DNA from: Paracoccus yibinensis
GTDB lineage: Bacteria > Pseudomonadota > Alphaproteobacteria > Rhodobacterales > Rhodobacteraceae
DNA: 64,000 nucleotides
Direction of reading: 5' to 3'
NCBI RefSeq assembly: GCF_030846195.1
Contig: NZ_JAVCWH010000012.1
Location: forward strand, 1 to 64,000
The translations under genes were made by a program, and so were the position numbers. Below are positions 1 through 9,200 of this stretch, piece after piece. Each line of letters opens with the position of its first letter. The stretch's first letter is position 1. The notes beneath the pieces are model-generated. The model was not told where the DNA came from. It saw only the letters and a list, made by a program, of their open reading frames with translations, and searched no databases.

Positions 1-93
1 CTTTGCCTCAGACCGCTACCGCCGACCGGTCGGATGATCGTGGAACAGCTGGTCGGATGTTGCTGGAATAAGCGGTCGGATACGGTGGAATAC
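1..93. repeat. Terminal tandem repeats, probable end of an IS21-family element
   Basis: Three direct repeats at 23-bp spacing (starting at 28, 51 and 74) share the pattern GGTCGGAT, a few variable bases, then TGGAAYA. IS21-family elements are known for several such repeats inside each end. No istA/istB gene is visible because the rest would lie to the left of the window. The assignment is inference from the repeat pattern only. Confidence 0.4.
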
Positions 94-128
94 GCACGTT
101 TCAAGTGTTCCAGTTTTCCGCATTCAGA

Positions 129-2405
129 TCACCCAGATTTCCGAGTTGATTCCAGAAATGTCTGCAGTTGCACCCGACTGACCGGTTTGGCCAGAAAGGT
201 AATTGCTTCCGAGCCCTCGTCTGTCCGGATCTCGTCCTGGGTATAGCCGGACATCAGCGCAGCGCGAATGTTCGGGTATGTGCGGGAGATTGCTCGAGCA
301 AGATCAAGTCCGGACTCCCCGGGCATGACCACGTCGCTGATCAACAGGTCTAAGCCGGTCTCGCGGTCAATGATCTCGCGAGCCTCCTTGCCGTTGGACG
401 CGATCAAAGTATCGCAGCCCAAAGTATTCAGCATCCGTGCGACAACGCGCGCCACAGCCAGCGTGTCATCAACAACGAGAGCCTTGAGTCTTTTTCTGGG
501 GGAGACCACGACAGGCTGATCCATGGGTTCTGCGATCCGGGTATCAACGGGCGCGACAGGGAAATACATGGCGACTGTGGTGCCTTGTTCCACGGCGCTT
601 GCAAGTGTCACGAAACCGCCGATCTGCTCGAGGTAGCCACGGACACGCGAAAGGCCCAGGCCCGAGCCCTGACCCACAGAACGGGTCGTGAAGAACGGCT
701 CGAAGACCTGCTCCTGCATCTGTTGCGGGATGCCGCAGCCTGTATCCTGCACCGATAACCGGACCCAGGTTTGGGGTTCCTCTCTGCTGGGATGCGGACA
801 TTCGACCGCATCCAGCGTGAGGCGGATCGTGCCCGTCCCCTCGATGGCCTCACGTGCGTTGATGGCCACATTCAGAAGGCAGCTTTCTGCCATGGCAGTG
901 TCTATCAAAACTGGCGGCAGGTTTTCATCCACAGCCAATTCAAGCTTGATGCGGGACGGAATGGCACGGCGGACAAAGGGTGCCACCGACTGCAAGAACA
1001 TCCCCAAGTCTGCAGTCTGGGGTGTCAGTTTCGACTTTCCCGCGAAGGCAAGCAGGCTGTCGTTCAGGGATTTTCCCCGCATGACCGCGTCCCGCGCCTC
1101 CGAGATCAGGATCCTGGCCTCGCTGGGATCAGTCGTAAGCTCCAGAAGCTCCACGTTGCCGAGGATAACGGCGAGAAGGTTGTTGAAGTCGTGGCTTACG
1201 CCTCCTGCCATCTGTCCCACGAGTGCCAGCCGCTCACTGCGGTGACGCTCGTCCTGCACCCGCCTTTGCTCCGTGACATCATCCATGAGGATGACGGCAT
1301 GGCCATATTCGGTGCCATGCCCTGGCAGAGGCACTGCCACGCAGTCGAGGATCATCTGGCGTCCTGAAGAAGGGCGCTGCGCCTCAAAGTTGCACAGCCC
1401 GGAGTTGACAAGATCTTCCCCGATCTGCCCCAGATCAGGAGAGCATACTGCTTGAGCAAACAAGTCGTGGAGGGTCATTCCCCTTAGAACTCTCTCCTCC
1501 GAGTTCCAAAGTCGGCAAGCAGATGCGTTTGCGTACACGACGGGCCAGGAGTTCATGTCACCCGGTCGCTGTTCGAGTATGATTGCACCGGATGTCATGG
1601 CGTCAATGGCAGCTCGAAACAGTCGCAGATCCCGCTGTTCGCCCACTTCACGCGTCACGTTGCGGAAGTGGACCGCGACACCGGTTTGCGCAGGGTGTGC
1701 ACTCACCTCGAACCATGCTTCCAGAGGCGCGAAGTAGGCTTGGAAGGTTCGGGAAATTCCCGTTTCCCGAACGGCTCTGTAAGTGTCTTCAAAGATTGTG
1801 CCGCATGCTTCGGGAAATTCATCCCAGATGTTCTCGCCAACAAGTTCTGTTGGATCGCGGCGGAGCATTTGCTCGGCGGCCGCGTTCACAAAGGTGAAAC
1901 GCCAGTCCCTGTCGAGCAGAAAAAAGCCGTCAGGCATCGTACGAAAAACAAAGGACAGTTCTGCTTGTGCACACAGCCTTTCTTCAACCGCCGCATGTTC
2001 TCGCGAGATGTCCTGAAACGCGCCTTGCAGGGCAACGATGCGGCCGTTCTCCTGAATAGCCTCTCCGATGGTCCGGGCCCATAAGATACGCCCCTCTGTC
2101 GACTGGCACTGCACGTCGAGCTTCCATGGCTTGCCTTCGCTCAGGCAGCTCTTGACGGCCTCCACAACCCTTTGCCTGCTCTCGCCAAGATAGAAAGAAA
2201 GGGCAAACTCCAGTGTCAGCTCTGCTCCTTGAGACACAGCGAACAGGTCATAAAGAAGCTGGGTCCATTCAACGACGTCCTCGCCAATACGATAGTACCA
2301 AGCACCCGTCTGACTAGCCGCGCATGCTCCCCGCAAGAGGCGTAGCTCGTCATACTGATCCATTTTTGGGCGCTCATCTGCTTCGATTTTCAGGGGGCTC
2401 TCCAA
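129..2405 (-). CDS. PAS-domain hybrid sensor histidine kinase with C-terminal receiver
   Basis: Likely a soluble hybrid kinase of 758 residues; no membrane segment is evident. Domains in order: three PAS-like regions (about 25-140, 145-255, 260-385), HisKA with the H-box GGVSHDFNN (His405), a HATPase with N-box around 509-520 and glycine boxes DTGCGI and GSGLGL (about 554-585), then a receiver from about 640 with acidic DD at 646-647, phospho-acceptor Asp691 and Lys740. It lies 97 bases downstream of the CtrA-like gene on the same strand, so the two may be co-transcribed and act in one phosphorelay; that link is inference. The ligand of the PAS domains cannot be read. A second possible start is Met15. 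Confidence 0.9.
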   Translation of the reverse strand: MESPLKIEADERPKMDQYDELRLLRGACAASQTGAWYYRIGEDVVEWTQLLYDLFAVSQGAELTLEFALSFYLGESRQRVVEAVKSCLSEGKPWKLDVQCQSTEGRILWARTIGEAIQENGRIVALQGAFQDISREHAAVEERLCAQAELSFVFRTMPDGFFLLDRDWRFTFVNAAAEQMLRRDPTELVGENIWDEFPEACGTIFEDTYRAVRETGISRTFQAYFAPLEAWFEVSAHPAQTGVAVHFRNVTREVGEQRDLRLFRAAIDAMTSGAIILEQRPGDMNSWPVVYANASACRLWNSEERVLRGMTLHDLFAQAVCSPDLGQIGEDLVNSGLCNFEAQRPSSGRQMILDCVAVPLPGHGTEYGHAVILMDDVTEQRRVQDERHRSERLALVGQMAGGVSHDFNNLLAVILGNVELLELTTDPSEARILISEARDAVMRGKSLNDSLLAFAGKSKLTPQTADLGMFLQSVAPFVRRAIPSRIKLELAVDENLPPVLIDTAMAESCLLNVAINAREAIEGTGTIRLTLDAVECPHPSREEPQTWVRLSVQDTGCGIPQQMQEQVFEPFFTTRSVGQGSGLGLSRVRGYLEQIGGFVTLASAVEQGTTVAMYFPVAPVDTRIAEPMDQPVVVSPRKRLKALVVDDTLAVARVVARMLNTLGCDTLIASNGKEAREIIDRETGLDLLISDVVMPGESGLDLARAISRTYPNIRAALMSGYTQDEIRTDEGSEAITFLAKPVSRVQLQTFLESTRKSG

Positions 2406-2502
2406 ATGGGTTACCCATTCAGCAGAAATTACTCTTCTCTTAAAGTTGCGCTACTTCAACTGCCAGATGCATTTCGAGCGCGCTGCAAAAGTTTATACCG
2501 GC

Positions 2503-3237
2503 TCATCCTCGTCGGCTTCCCGTCTTGCCTCGGAGAGGCAGCCTGGACATGCTATCGGCAGGACTGGGCTCGCGCAGGACGTAACCCCTGCCCCAGACTG
2601 TCTCGATCACGTTTTTGCCTCCAAGCGCCTCGGACAGCTTCTTTCGCAGCTTGCAGATGAAGACGTCGATGATCTTGAGTTCCGGCTCGTCCATGCCGCC
2701 GTAGAGGTGGTTGAGGAACATCTCCTTGCTCAGCGTCATACCCTTCCGCAGGCTGAGCAGTTCCAGAATCTGGTATTCCTTGCCGGTCAGGTGGATCGGC
2801 TTGCCTTTGACCTCGACAGACTGCGCGTCCAGATTGACGGCAATGTCTCCGATCTGGATCAAGGCCTGGCTGTGACCCTTGGACCGGCGGATGATCGCCT
2901 GGATGCGGGCCTGCAATTCTTCACGGTTGAAGGGCTTGGTCATGTAATCGTCGGCACCGAAGCCAAAGCCGCGCAGCTTGCTTTCGGTGTCATCAGAACC
3001 GGTCAGGATCAGGATCGGTGTATCGACACGCGCCAAGCGCAGGTGGCGCAGCACCTCCATCCCGTGCATGTCGGGGAGGTCCAGATCGAGAAGGATCAGG
3101 TCGTAGTCATAGAGCTTGGCAAGGTCGATCCCCTCCTCGCCCATATCGGTTCGAAAGACATTGTGACTGGCGGCACTCAGCATCAGCTCAATGGCGCGTG
3201 CGGTTCTGGGATCGTCTTCGATCAATAAAATACGCAT
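2503..3237 (-). CDS. ctrA: CtrA-like OmpR-family response regulator
   Basis: The product is 244 residues. The receiver has the acidic pair at 8-9, phospho-acceptor Asp51 ([11 protein letters not shown]) and Lys101 (MTKPF). The C-terminal winged helix carries the CtrA signature [19 protein letters not shown] and ends GRGYVL. CtrA is the alphaproteobacterial cell-cycle, motility and gene-transfer-agent regulator. The start at 3237 gives the canonical MRILLIEDD; a longer reading to 3333 adds 32 unrelated residues. The receiver differs from typical CtrA at several places and the C-terminal tail is basic (RGKTGSRRG), which fits an accessory plasmid-borne paralogue rather than the core gene. The neighbouring hybrid kinase could feed it phosphate. 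Confidence 0.85.
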   Translation of the reverse strand: MRILLIEDDPRTARAIELMLSAASHNVFRTDMGEEGIDLAKLYDYDLILLDLDLPDMHGMEVLRHLRLARVDTPILILTGSDDTESKLRGFGFGADDYMTKPFNREELQARIQAIIRRSKGHSQALIQIGDIAVNLDAQSVEVKGKPIHLTGKEYQILELLSLRKGMTLSKEMFLNHLYGGMDEPELKIIDVFICKLRKKLSEALGGKNVIETVWGRGYVLREPSPADSMSRLPLRGKTGSRRG

Positions 3238-3445
3238 TGCCTGGTCCTCTTCCGACTTGTCAGAGCCATGAATAACAACCTGTAGATTATGAATGCACAA
3301 ATACAGCCCCGAGTTGCGGTTTCTGCAAAACATTCTGTTAATTCTGCCGGATACTGCAGTTCGCTGAGGTTCACGGGTATTCGGCTTTGATTAACCTCGT
3401 GGGGGACACAGCAAACCTGTCTGATCTTTTGACTGGCGAGTGCTG

Positions 3446-3809
3446 ACTACCAGCCGCTGGGCCACGGGCATCGGCAAGTATAGCGTGAATGCCACACTGA
3501 ACTTCTTTTCTCCCTCGCCAGCCTCGACGAGTGCGACCGGCTATACCGGGTTCATCACGCTGCTCGGTTCGATATCGGGCGGAGTGCTCGCCTAGACGTC
3601 CAGATCGGGCATCGTGGATTTCTCGGACGGCTACAGGCTGAGCTATATGCTGAAAGACGCGCTGAAGCTCGGCTTTGGGACGGAAACCACCACCGGCGCG
3701 TCGTTCACCCTCGAGGAAACCCCAGCCCCCCGTCCCCCTGCCCGCTTCGGCGCTGCTGCTGCTCGGCGGCATGGGTGTGCTGGGCGGTTCTCTCACAGCC
3801 TTAAGTTGA
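3446..3809 (+). pseudogene. Broken VPLPA-CTERM surface protein gene
   Basis: A reading frame of secreted, low-complexity character runs from about 3446, hits an in-frame TAG near 3592, resumes (VDFSDGYRLSYML...) and ends in a short P-rich stretch. A frameshift in a C-run near 3725 then moves into the sorting signal VPLPASALLLLGGMGVLGG. VPLPA-CTERM signals are recognised by exosortase-type systems in Rhodobacteraceae. The stop, the frameshift and the missing basic tail after the membrane helix show the gene is dead. No start codon or signal peptide was found. Confidence 0.6.
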
Positions 3810-3888
3810 AAATAGTTCCCTTCTTCACACTTTAGTTATAGTTATAGGCGAATGTCAGCCTATTCCACTGAAGGAGTGACTGCGAGTC

Positions 3889-4089
3889 ATGCGAAGGACG
3901 ATGACGGCGACAATGCTTCGGGACTATCTTGCCTCGGCCCATACGACGCTCTTGCTCTGTCGTGCTCATGCCGACCGGTTTTCGCTGACCGAGGAGGAGG
4001 CCCAGGATATCTCGCACCGCATCGCCCTTAGCATGGCGGAACTCGAGGACCTGCACCAAGATATCGATCAGCAATTGGCGGCCGCCTGA
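3889..4089 (+). CDS. Small helical hypothetical protein
   Basis: The product is 66 residues, rich in Leu, Ala and Glu and predicted helical (LSMAELEDLHQDIDQQLA at the C-terminus). No domain is recognised. An AAGGAG-like ribosome-binding site lies upstream; ATG at 3901 is a second possible start. It stands alone between the dead CTERM gene and the IS66 element. Its size and composition resemble the small helical protein encoded at 35908, but no clear sequence match was seen. Confidence 0.5.
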   Translation: MRRTMTATMLRDYLASAHTTLLLCRAHADRFSLTEEEAQDISHRIALSMAELEDLHQDIDQQLAAA

Positions 4090-4249
4090 GTACTCACGCG
4101 ACAGGTCAACTGATCCCACCAATGCCTGAGCGTGTATGGTTGATCTACCCTCGGCTTATGGGCTTACCCCTTGTGGTCTCTGACACTCTACAGTCCGTGG
4201 TGAAAGGGACCTGGCCTGCAGAGTGCCCCATGGAAGGTATAGCTAGGAT

Positions 4250-4401
4250 GTGGCGCGTGGTTCTGACCGATGTGGTGTCAAAGTCCTCCCGTTTGAAAGC
4301 CCGCCCTGGCATCTGAAGTTCATTACCCCTGCCTCCAACGAGACCTTCGATATCGTCCTGGACCATGATGATGGACAAAGCGTGTCGCTCAATGTCCGAG
4401 C
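4250..4401 (+). other. Possible 5' part of an ORF interrupted by IS66
   Basis: A GTG-initiated frame runs from 4250 to the IS66 left end. If the element and one copy of its 7-bp flanking repeat are removed, the frame continues through 7238-7277 and stops after 63 residues. The product (with LKFITPASNETFDIVLDHD in its middle) is not recognised. It may equally be fortuitous. Confidence 0.25.
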
Positions 4402-4429
4402 GTAAGCATGCGCCGAGGGCCGTCTTGGA

Positions 4430-4732
4430 TCAGGCGTTTTTCTCGTGTGCCATGATGGTTTCGATGACGTTTGGGTCACACTGTTCGTCGATGAGGAACT
4501 GGCGGATGCCGCCTTCCCAGCTGCGCAAGTCCGCCAGAAGCTCCTGAAGGGACTCGATGCCTCGTTCGGTGAAGGTGACGAGGCTTTCGTCGGTGCCATC
4601 GTAGACACGGATCATCTCGCCGTAGTCGATGTTGTCGTCGTTCCAACTGACAATTTCGATCAGCTCGAGGCTTTCCCCGATCCGCCTCGCGACCTCATCG
4701 ATGCTGTAGACCTGCGTGACCCGCGCCATCAT
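4430..4732 (-). CDS. IS66 passenger protein of unknown function
   Basis: The product is about 100 acidic residues (MMARVTQVYSIDEVARRIGE...). Its start codon overlaps the stop of tnpC and its stop lies 28 bases inside the left inverted repeat, so it belongs to the IS66 element. Similar small acidic ORFs are often found at this position in alphaproteobacterial IS66 elements; the role is unknown. Tandem ATG codons at 4732 and 4729 are both possible starts. Confidence 0.7.
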   Translation of the reverse strand: MMARVTQVYSIDEVARRIGESLELIEIVSWNDDNIDYGEMIRVYDGTDESLVTFTERGIESLQELLADLRSWEGGIRQFLIDEQCDPNVIETIMAHEKNA

Positions 4733-6342
4733 GCAGCTTCCGTTGATAGCCGGACAGGTTGGGACCATTCCCACGGCAGCAACTCATGCAGGCGCGAGAC
4801 CGGCATGTCGGAGATGCGGGCGATGACGTCGGCAAGCCAAGCCTGAGGGTCGATGTCATTCAGCTTTGCGGTGCCGATCAGGGAATACATGAAGGCGGCG
4901 CGATGCCCGCCGCGCTCGGACCCTGCGAAGAGCCAGGACTTTCTGCCGAGGGCCACGCCGCGGAGCGATCTTTCTGCCGCATTGTTGGTCATGCAGACGC
5001 GGCCGTCGTCGAGGAACCGGGTGAAGCCCGGCCAATGGTTCGGCGCCAGCAGGTAGTCGATCGCCTTGGCTACCTTGGCGTGCTTGGACAGGAGTGCGCG
5101 TTCGCCGCGCAGCCAACGCTCCAGATCCTCGACCAACGGGGCCGATAGGCGCTGCCGGGCCTCCAGTCGATCCGCCGGATCAGCCCCGTTGATCTCGCGC
5201 TCGATGTCGAACAGGGCGTCGATACGCCGGACGGCATCGAATGCGATAGGCGAGATCTCCTTGGCGTCCTTGCCCTTGCGGATATTCCCTTCCACGTCAG
5301 CCAGCTCGAAGAACTTGCGGCGGGCGTGTGACCAACACAGGGCCGATGCAACAGGCCCTAGCAATCGCTTCGGATCGTAAAGCTGGTTGTATCCGGCATA
5401 GGCGTCAGCTTGCAGGATGCCCTGCCAGCCGGCGAGATGCCCGGTCGGATGTTCACCGCTGCGGTCGCGGGAGAAGCGGAAGGCCACTGCCGGCGGGGCG
5501 GTGCCGCCAAAAGGTCGATCATCACGGACATAGGTCCAGAGCCGGGCTGTCTTCGTGCCGCCCCGGGCCAGCAGCGGGACCGTCGTATCATCGCCATGTA
5601 ACCGCTCTGCGGCCATGACATGGGCTTCGATCAGTGCATGCAGCGGCTCCAGCAACTCGGTCACCGCGCCCACCTGGTCGGCGAGCGTGGAGAGGCTGAG
5701 TTCCACGCCCTCGCGGGCATAGCGTTCGGCTTGGCGGTTCAGCGGTTGGTGCTGTCCGAACTTCTCGAACAGGATCATGGCCAGGAGGCTTGGCCCCGCC
5801 CATCCCCGCGGAACCGGGTGGAATGGAGCGGGCGGCTGCGAGATCTTCTCGCAATTCCGGCAGGTGAACTTCTCGCGGACGGTCTGGATCACCTTCCACT
5901 GCCGCGGCACCACCTCCAGCGTCTCGGTGATATCCTCTCCCATCTTCTTGATCCTGTCCGACCCGCAGCAGGCGCAGGCCGTCGGCGCCTCGACCACCAC
6001 CCGTTCGCGCGGCAGATGCTCGGGGAACGCCTTGCGGACGGGCTTGCGCCGGTCGAAAGCACGGACCTTCGTCGCCTTCTCTGCGGCCTGCTCGGCGCGA
6101 ATGGCATCCTCGGCCGCGGCTGTTTCCAGCTCCTCGAGCTGCAGCTCAAGCTGATCGAGCAGCCGGGCGGTGCGTTCGGCGCTGCGGCCATACTTCTCGC
6201 GCTTGAGCATCGCGATCTCGAACTTCAGTCCCGCAATCAACGCCTCTGATGCCGACACCACGGCATTCGAGCGGGCCAGTTCGGCCCTCGTGGCCGCCAG
6301 CTCAGCGCGCAGCATCTCAAGTTCGGAGGTGGCATCTGACAT
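4729..6342 (-). CDS. tnpC: IS66-family transposase TnpC
   Basis: At 537 residues this is full length for the DDE transposase of IS66. An N-terminal coiled coil (about 1-75) is followed by a zinc-binding block with CACCGSD and CRNCEK near residues 123-165, then the catalytic region (RLHGDDTTVPLL; SHARRKFFE; MTNNAAERSLR). No frameshift or stop is seen, so the element may be active. Transcription would follow tnpA and tnpB on the same strand. Confidence 0.95.
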   Translation of the reverse strand: MSDATSELEMLRAELAATRAELARSNAVVSASEALIAGLKFEIAMLKREKYGRSAERTARLLDQLELQLEELETAAAEDAIRAEQAAEKATKVRAFDRRKPVRKAFPEHLPRERVVVEAPTACACCGSDRIKKMGEDITETLEVVPRQWKVIQTVREKFTCRNCEKISQPPAPFHPVPRGWAGPSLLAMILFEKFGQHQPLNRQAERYAREGVELSLSTLADQVGAVTELLEPLHALIEAHVMAAERLHGDDTTVPLLARGGTKTARLWTYVRDDRPFGGTAPPAVAFRFSRDRSGEHPTGHLAGWQGILQADAYAGYNQLYDPKRLLGPVASALCWSHARRKFFELADVEGNIRKGKDAKEISPIAFDAVRRIDALFDIEREINGADPADRLEARQRLSAPLVEDLERWLRGERALLSKHAKVAKAIDYLLAPNHWPGFTRFLDDGRVCMTNNAAERSLRGVALGRKSWLFAGSERGGHRAAFMYSLIGTAKLNDIDPQAWLADVIARISDMPVSRLHELLPWEWSQPVRLSTEAA

Positions 6343-6402
6343 GGCTGAGATCTACCATGCAGGATTGGGTAAGCCCATGTAAAACAGAGCTCTGAAGGAG
6401 AT

Positions 6403-6753
6403 TTACCCCGCCTTTGCAGGGCGCTGCGTCCAACGCGGATTACGCCAGTCGATCCCCTCCAGGAGATAGCCCATCTGGGCCGCAGAAACCTGGACCGTCT
6501 CGCCTGAGCCGCTGACCGGCCAGATGAACTTGCCCGCCTCCAAGCGCTTCATATAGAGCGACACACCGACGCCATCATGCCAAAGCAGCTTCACAAGATC
6601 GCCACGGCGTCCCCGGAAGCAAAATATCTCCCCGGCATAGGGATCACGCCCGAGGCCTTGCTGCACCTGCAAGGCCAGCGTGTTCATGCCCTTCCGCATG
6701 TCCGTCACGCCGCCTGCGATCCACACCTTTGCGCCGGCCGGAAATGCGATCAT
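6403..6753 (-). CDS. tnpB: IS66-family accessory protein TnpB
   Basis: The product is 116 residues with the hallmark GVTDMRKGMNTLALQVQ and a C-terminal block (GRRGDLVKLLWHDGVG) typical of IS66 Orf2, required with TnpA and TnpC for transposition. The start at 6753 overlaps the end of tnpA by 4 bases, indicating translational coupling; a longer upstream reading is the shadow of tnpA. Confidence 0.93.
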   Translation of the reverse strand: MIAFPAGAKVWIAGGVTDMRKGMNTLALQVQQGLGRDPYAGEIFCFRGRRGDLVKLLWHDGVGVSLYMKRLEAGKFIWPVSGSGETVQVSAAQMGYLLEGIDWRNPRWTQRPAKAG

Positions 6754-7169
6754 GCCCGTTCCACCACCTGGATGAGCCGTGCAAGGGTCGACGTCTCGGT
6801 CGATGCGGCGGTCACGAGGCGGCGTCCGTTCGGCAGGATGATCTCCACCCGGCCATGGCCCATCCCATCCGCCCGACACTGCGCATCGGTGGCTGCTGGC
6901 TCGGCGGTGACTTCCGGCGTCACGGCAACCGCTGCGAAATGCGCCCGGTCTGCATTGCCGATCAGAAGGCCCTCACGGGCCAAGCGACGCCACCGTGTGA
7001 GAAGCGAACGAGAGATCTCGTGGCGTCGTGCCGTTGCCGCGGCCATCCGCGGCGCTGCGTAGCTCTCCTCCACGATCCGAACCTTCTCGGCGTCGGTCCA
7101 CCGCCGCCGCCGGCCGGTGTCCGTGACCGAAAGAACCTCTACTTGGGATATGAAGCTATGGTCTGTCAT
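6750..7169 (-). CDS. tnpA: IS66-family accessory protein TnpA
   Basis: The product is 139 residues and starts the IS66 operon. The N-terminus has the helix-turn-helix pattern RRRRWTDAEKVRIVEES...ARRHEISRSLLTRWRR, and the C-terminus has GRVEIILPNGRRLV. It lies 61 bases inside the right inverted repeat. Confidence 0.93.
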   Translation of the reverse strand: MTDHSFISQVEVLSVTDTGRRRRWTDAEKVRIVEESYAAPRMAAATARRHEISRSLLTRWRRLAREGLLIGNADRAHFAAVAVTPEVTAEPAATDAQCRADGMGHGRVEIILPNGRRLVTAASTETSTLARLIQVVERA

Positions 7170-7367
7170 AGCTTCATGCTCTTACAGGTAGCCGGGTGGG
7201 TCGGTCAGACGGCCCTCGGCGGATGCATACTCCGAGCCGGCCACGGCTCACTGCTGAAGCGGTTTGTGGGCTGGTGATCAGAGGCTCTCTGCCGAGTGAG
7301 AGTTGGTCACTCGCCAAGCCGTCCACTGAAAAAGATTGGTTATCTACAACCAAAGGCTATAATAGAG

Positions 7368-7565
7368 ATGATGTTTTCATCTCCAGGTGCCCTATGTTCG
7401 GCTCTGAACCAACCGTGGCCTTTTCGTCCCGCCGTTTCTTTGGATGATTGGAGGTTGATCCTCTTGGCAATCCGTCCCTGTTCGCACAATGCCGAGTATC
7501 GGGAGCTTCTGGCTCGTTTGGAGCGTCAGGTGAAAGCCAATGGGATCGCGTTGATGGGCCCATGA
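7368..7565 (+). CDS. Small protein, paralogue of the product at 36367
   Basis: The product is about 65 residues from the tandem ATG at 7368 (a start at 7296 is also open). The core SLDDWRLILLAIRPCSHNAEYREL resembles RLTAEEWALIMNALRAYQHNDAYRSL in the protein at 36367: a conserved Trp, a hydrophobic helix, then a HN-x-x-YR motif. The fold is probably two helices. Function unknown; two diverged copies on one replicon suggest a maintained family. Confidence 0.5.
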   Translation: MMFSSPGALCSALNQPWPFRPAVSLDDWRLILLAIRPCSHNAEYRELLARLERQVKANGIALMGP

Positions 7566-7676
7566 CCTGTCTTTGCCTGTTCCTTTCGAGGTTCTATCTC
7601 TCAGGGCCGCGGCAGCGGATAGTAGGCCATGATTGTGTTGCCGCTTCCAGCGGGGAGCGTCAACTCCGGCCGGCCT

Positions 7677-8372
7677 TTACAGGCCGTTGAAGGCAAGCCT
7701 TTCGCGGGCCGGCATGGCTGAAGCCTGCACGCGCGGTGCTTCAAGCCCGACCATGTGGTCCGGACGCTGGTCCGGGATGTCGGGTGCCGTCGCACCCGGG
7801 CGGGCGCTTTCAACCCAAGCCACATTGAGATGATCCTCGACAATGGCCACGGCGTTGACGCTCGTCCCCGCCGAGCCCGTCGTCGTGAGGCCCTCGATCG
7901 GGCGGCCGCCGTTCTCCTCCCGGAGAGCCTCAATCATCCTGCGCATCAGATCGATCGGGTTCGCTCCCGTGTTGGCAGGCCAGACGAACTGGCAACCCAC
8001 GCTGCGCAGGTCCGCCTCGGCGACAACGAACAGCGCCTCCTGTCCGTCAACGAGCACCAGCCGATCGAAATCCGCATCCACCACCCGGCCCAGCTGCATC
8101 AACGCCCGCATCGAGCCGACTTCGGGAGCGCGCTCGGGGAAGTCGGTGATGTCAAGCCACAGGTCGCGACCATGCAGCTCGGACGTGAAGTGGATGCCGC
8201 TGGAATAAGGGGATGCCGTCAGCCAGGCGCCGATCTCGGACGCCGGTACCGAGAGCGGCTGGAGATGAGCCGCGGTGGAGGGCGCAAACGCTCCCTGCTC
8301 ACAAGAAGCGGCCTGGCTTGCAGCAAGGACGGCGGCGCCAAGGGCAGCGGCCAAGGACAAACGAGAGGTCAT
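7677..8372 (-). CDS. Secreted hypothetical protein
   Basis: The product is 231 residues if started at Met 8372, which gives a clean signal peptide (MTSRLSLAAALGAAVLAASQAASC; the Cys could be a weak lipobox). An ATG at 8435 has a better ribosome-binding site (GAGGG) and would add 21 residues before the same hydrophobic segment. The mature part contains LWLDITDFPERAPEVGSMRALMQLGRV and FVWPANTGANPIDLMRRMIEALR, and no recognised catalytic motif. It stands alone on its strand. Function unknown; export to the periplasm or surface is the supported statement. Confidence 0.6.
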   Translation of the reverse strand: MTSRLSLAAALGAAVLAASQAASCEQGAFAPSTAAHLQPLSVPASEIGAWLTASPYSSGIHFTSELHGRDLWLDITDFPERAPEVGSMRALMQLGRVVDADFDRLVLVDGQEALFVVAEADLRSVGCQFVWPANTGANPIDLMRRMIEALREENGGRPIEGLTTTGSAGTSVNAVAIVEDHLNVAWVESARPGATAPDIPDQRPDHMVGLEAPRVQASAMPARERLAFNGL

Positions 8373-8639
8373 GGACCGGGTACTTTCTACAAGGAGCACG
8401 AACGCCAGCTGAATGCATCCGCGGGCTGCAAGCATATGTACCCTCACTCTCTTAAGATGCCGTTAAAGGACTTCCCTTTTCAGGCTGGATCCGAGTGATC
8501 GCCATGAGCAGCTTTCTGGAGAGCACGCTGGCCGTGGCCTTGCCAAAGAACTCAGCAGCCTTGCCACCCCCTCAGCTCCCAGCCTTCGGATTGTTCAGGC
8601 GCGCCTTAGAGAAATAGGCAATATTTTTCCGCCTGTACT

Positions 8640-8935
8640 CTGCCAACGCCGCAATTACCAACACAGTTGCGGATCAGGGAGCCGTTCTAAGGATTGTTGA
8701 TATATAGCCGGTAATCCCGGCTTATCAACAGTACATGCTGAGGGTCGTTAGCAGCCCGCTCTGCGTCCCGGAAGGCTGCTTTCAAACGGCTCTGGACTAC
8801 AGGAGTGCTGCGCTGACAGGAGGCACAGGCCTCGTATCTGGCCTCCCTGCCCTTCTTAAAAAACAGCACCCATCAGCGACACCCGGCTTTGAAAACATCC
8901 ACAAACGACCGTTTCTTGATGTCTTGTGAAAATGT
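8640..8935. repeat. Dispersed repeat, copy 1 (second copy at 27300)
   Basis: About 290 bases match 27300-27570 along their length, with stretches such as AGTTGCGGATCAG, CTAAGGATTGTT and GGACTACAGGAGTG in common. On the minus strand copy 1 holds an open 60-codon frame (8687-8869) starting MLFFKKGREARYEACASC. In copy 2 the matching residues (QRNTPVVQSRL...FRDAERA) are readable but the frame is shifted near its start and ends early. Whether the repeat is a small gene, an RNA or a regulatory region is not clear. The rest of 8436-9200 shows no gene. Confidence 0.7.
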
Positions 8936-9200
8936 ATGAAGAGCAAATTTAAATGGCTGCTACCTCGATAATGCCTGCAGTCAATGAATGTGGGGTCTAG
9001 CTTTGCGGTCTTCTATGCTCGGCTTGATCTGGGCCAATCGAATAAGAGTAGACAAAAGAAACGTTATTGCACAGCATGCATATAGCGGCCCTGCCATCCT
9101 ATTTCGGTGGAAAGCGACGGGTCGGATAGATTGACGTTCTGAACTGCTTAGTTTTCACAGCTGTCCCGTGGATCGGGCGGCAACAAGACGGCGAGAACAG

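Larger units (their letters stand above)
4402..7230. mobile_element. Complete IS66-family insertion sequence
   Basis: The element is 2829 bp and has 24-bp imperfect terminal inverted repeats (22 of 24 match; left end begins GTAAGCATGCGCCGAGGG). The bases TCCGAGC at 4395-4401 recur exactly at 7231-7237; IS66 elements usually duplicate 8 bp, so the 7-bp match is one short. It carries tnpA, tnpB, tnpC and a downstream passenger ORF, all on the minus strand with overlapping ends. Confidence 0.93.
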
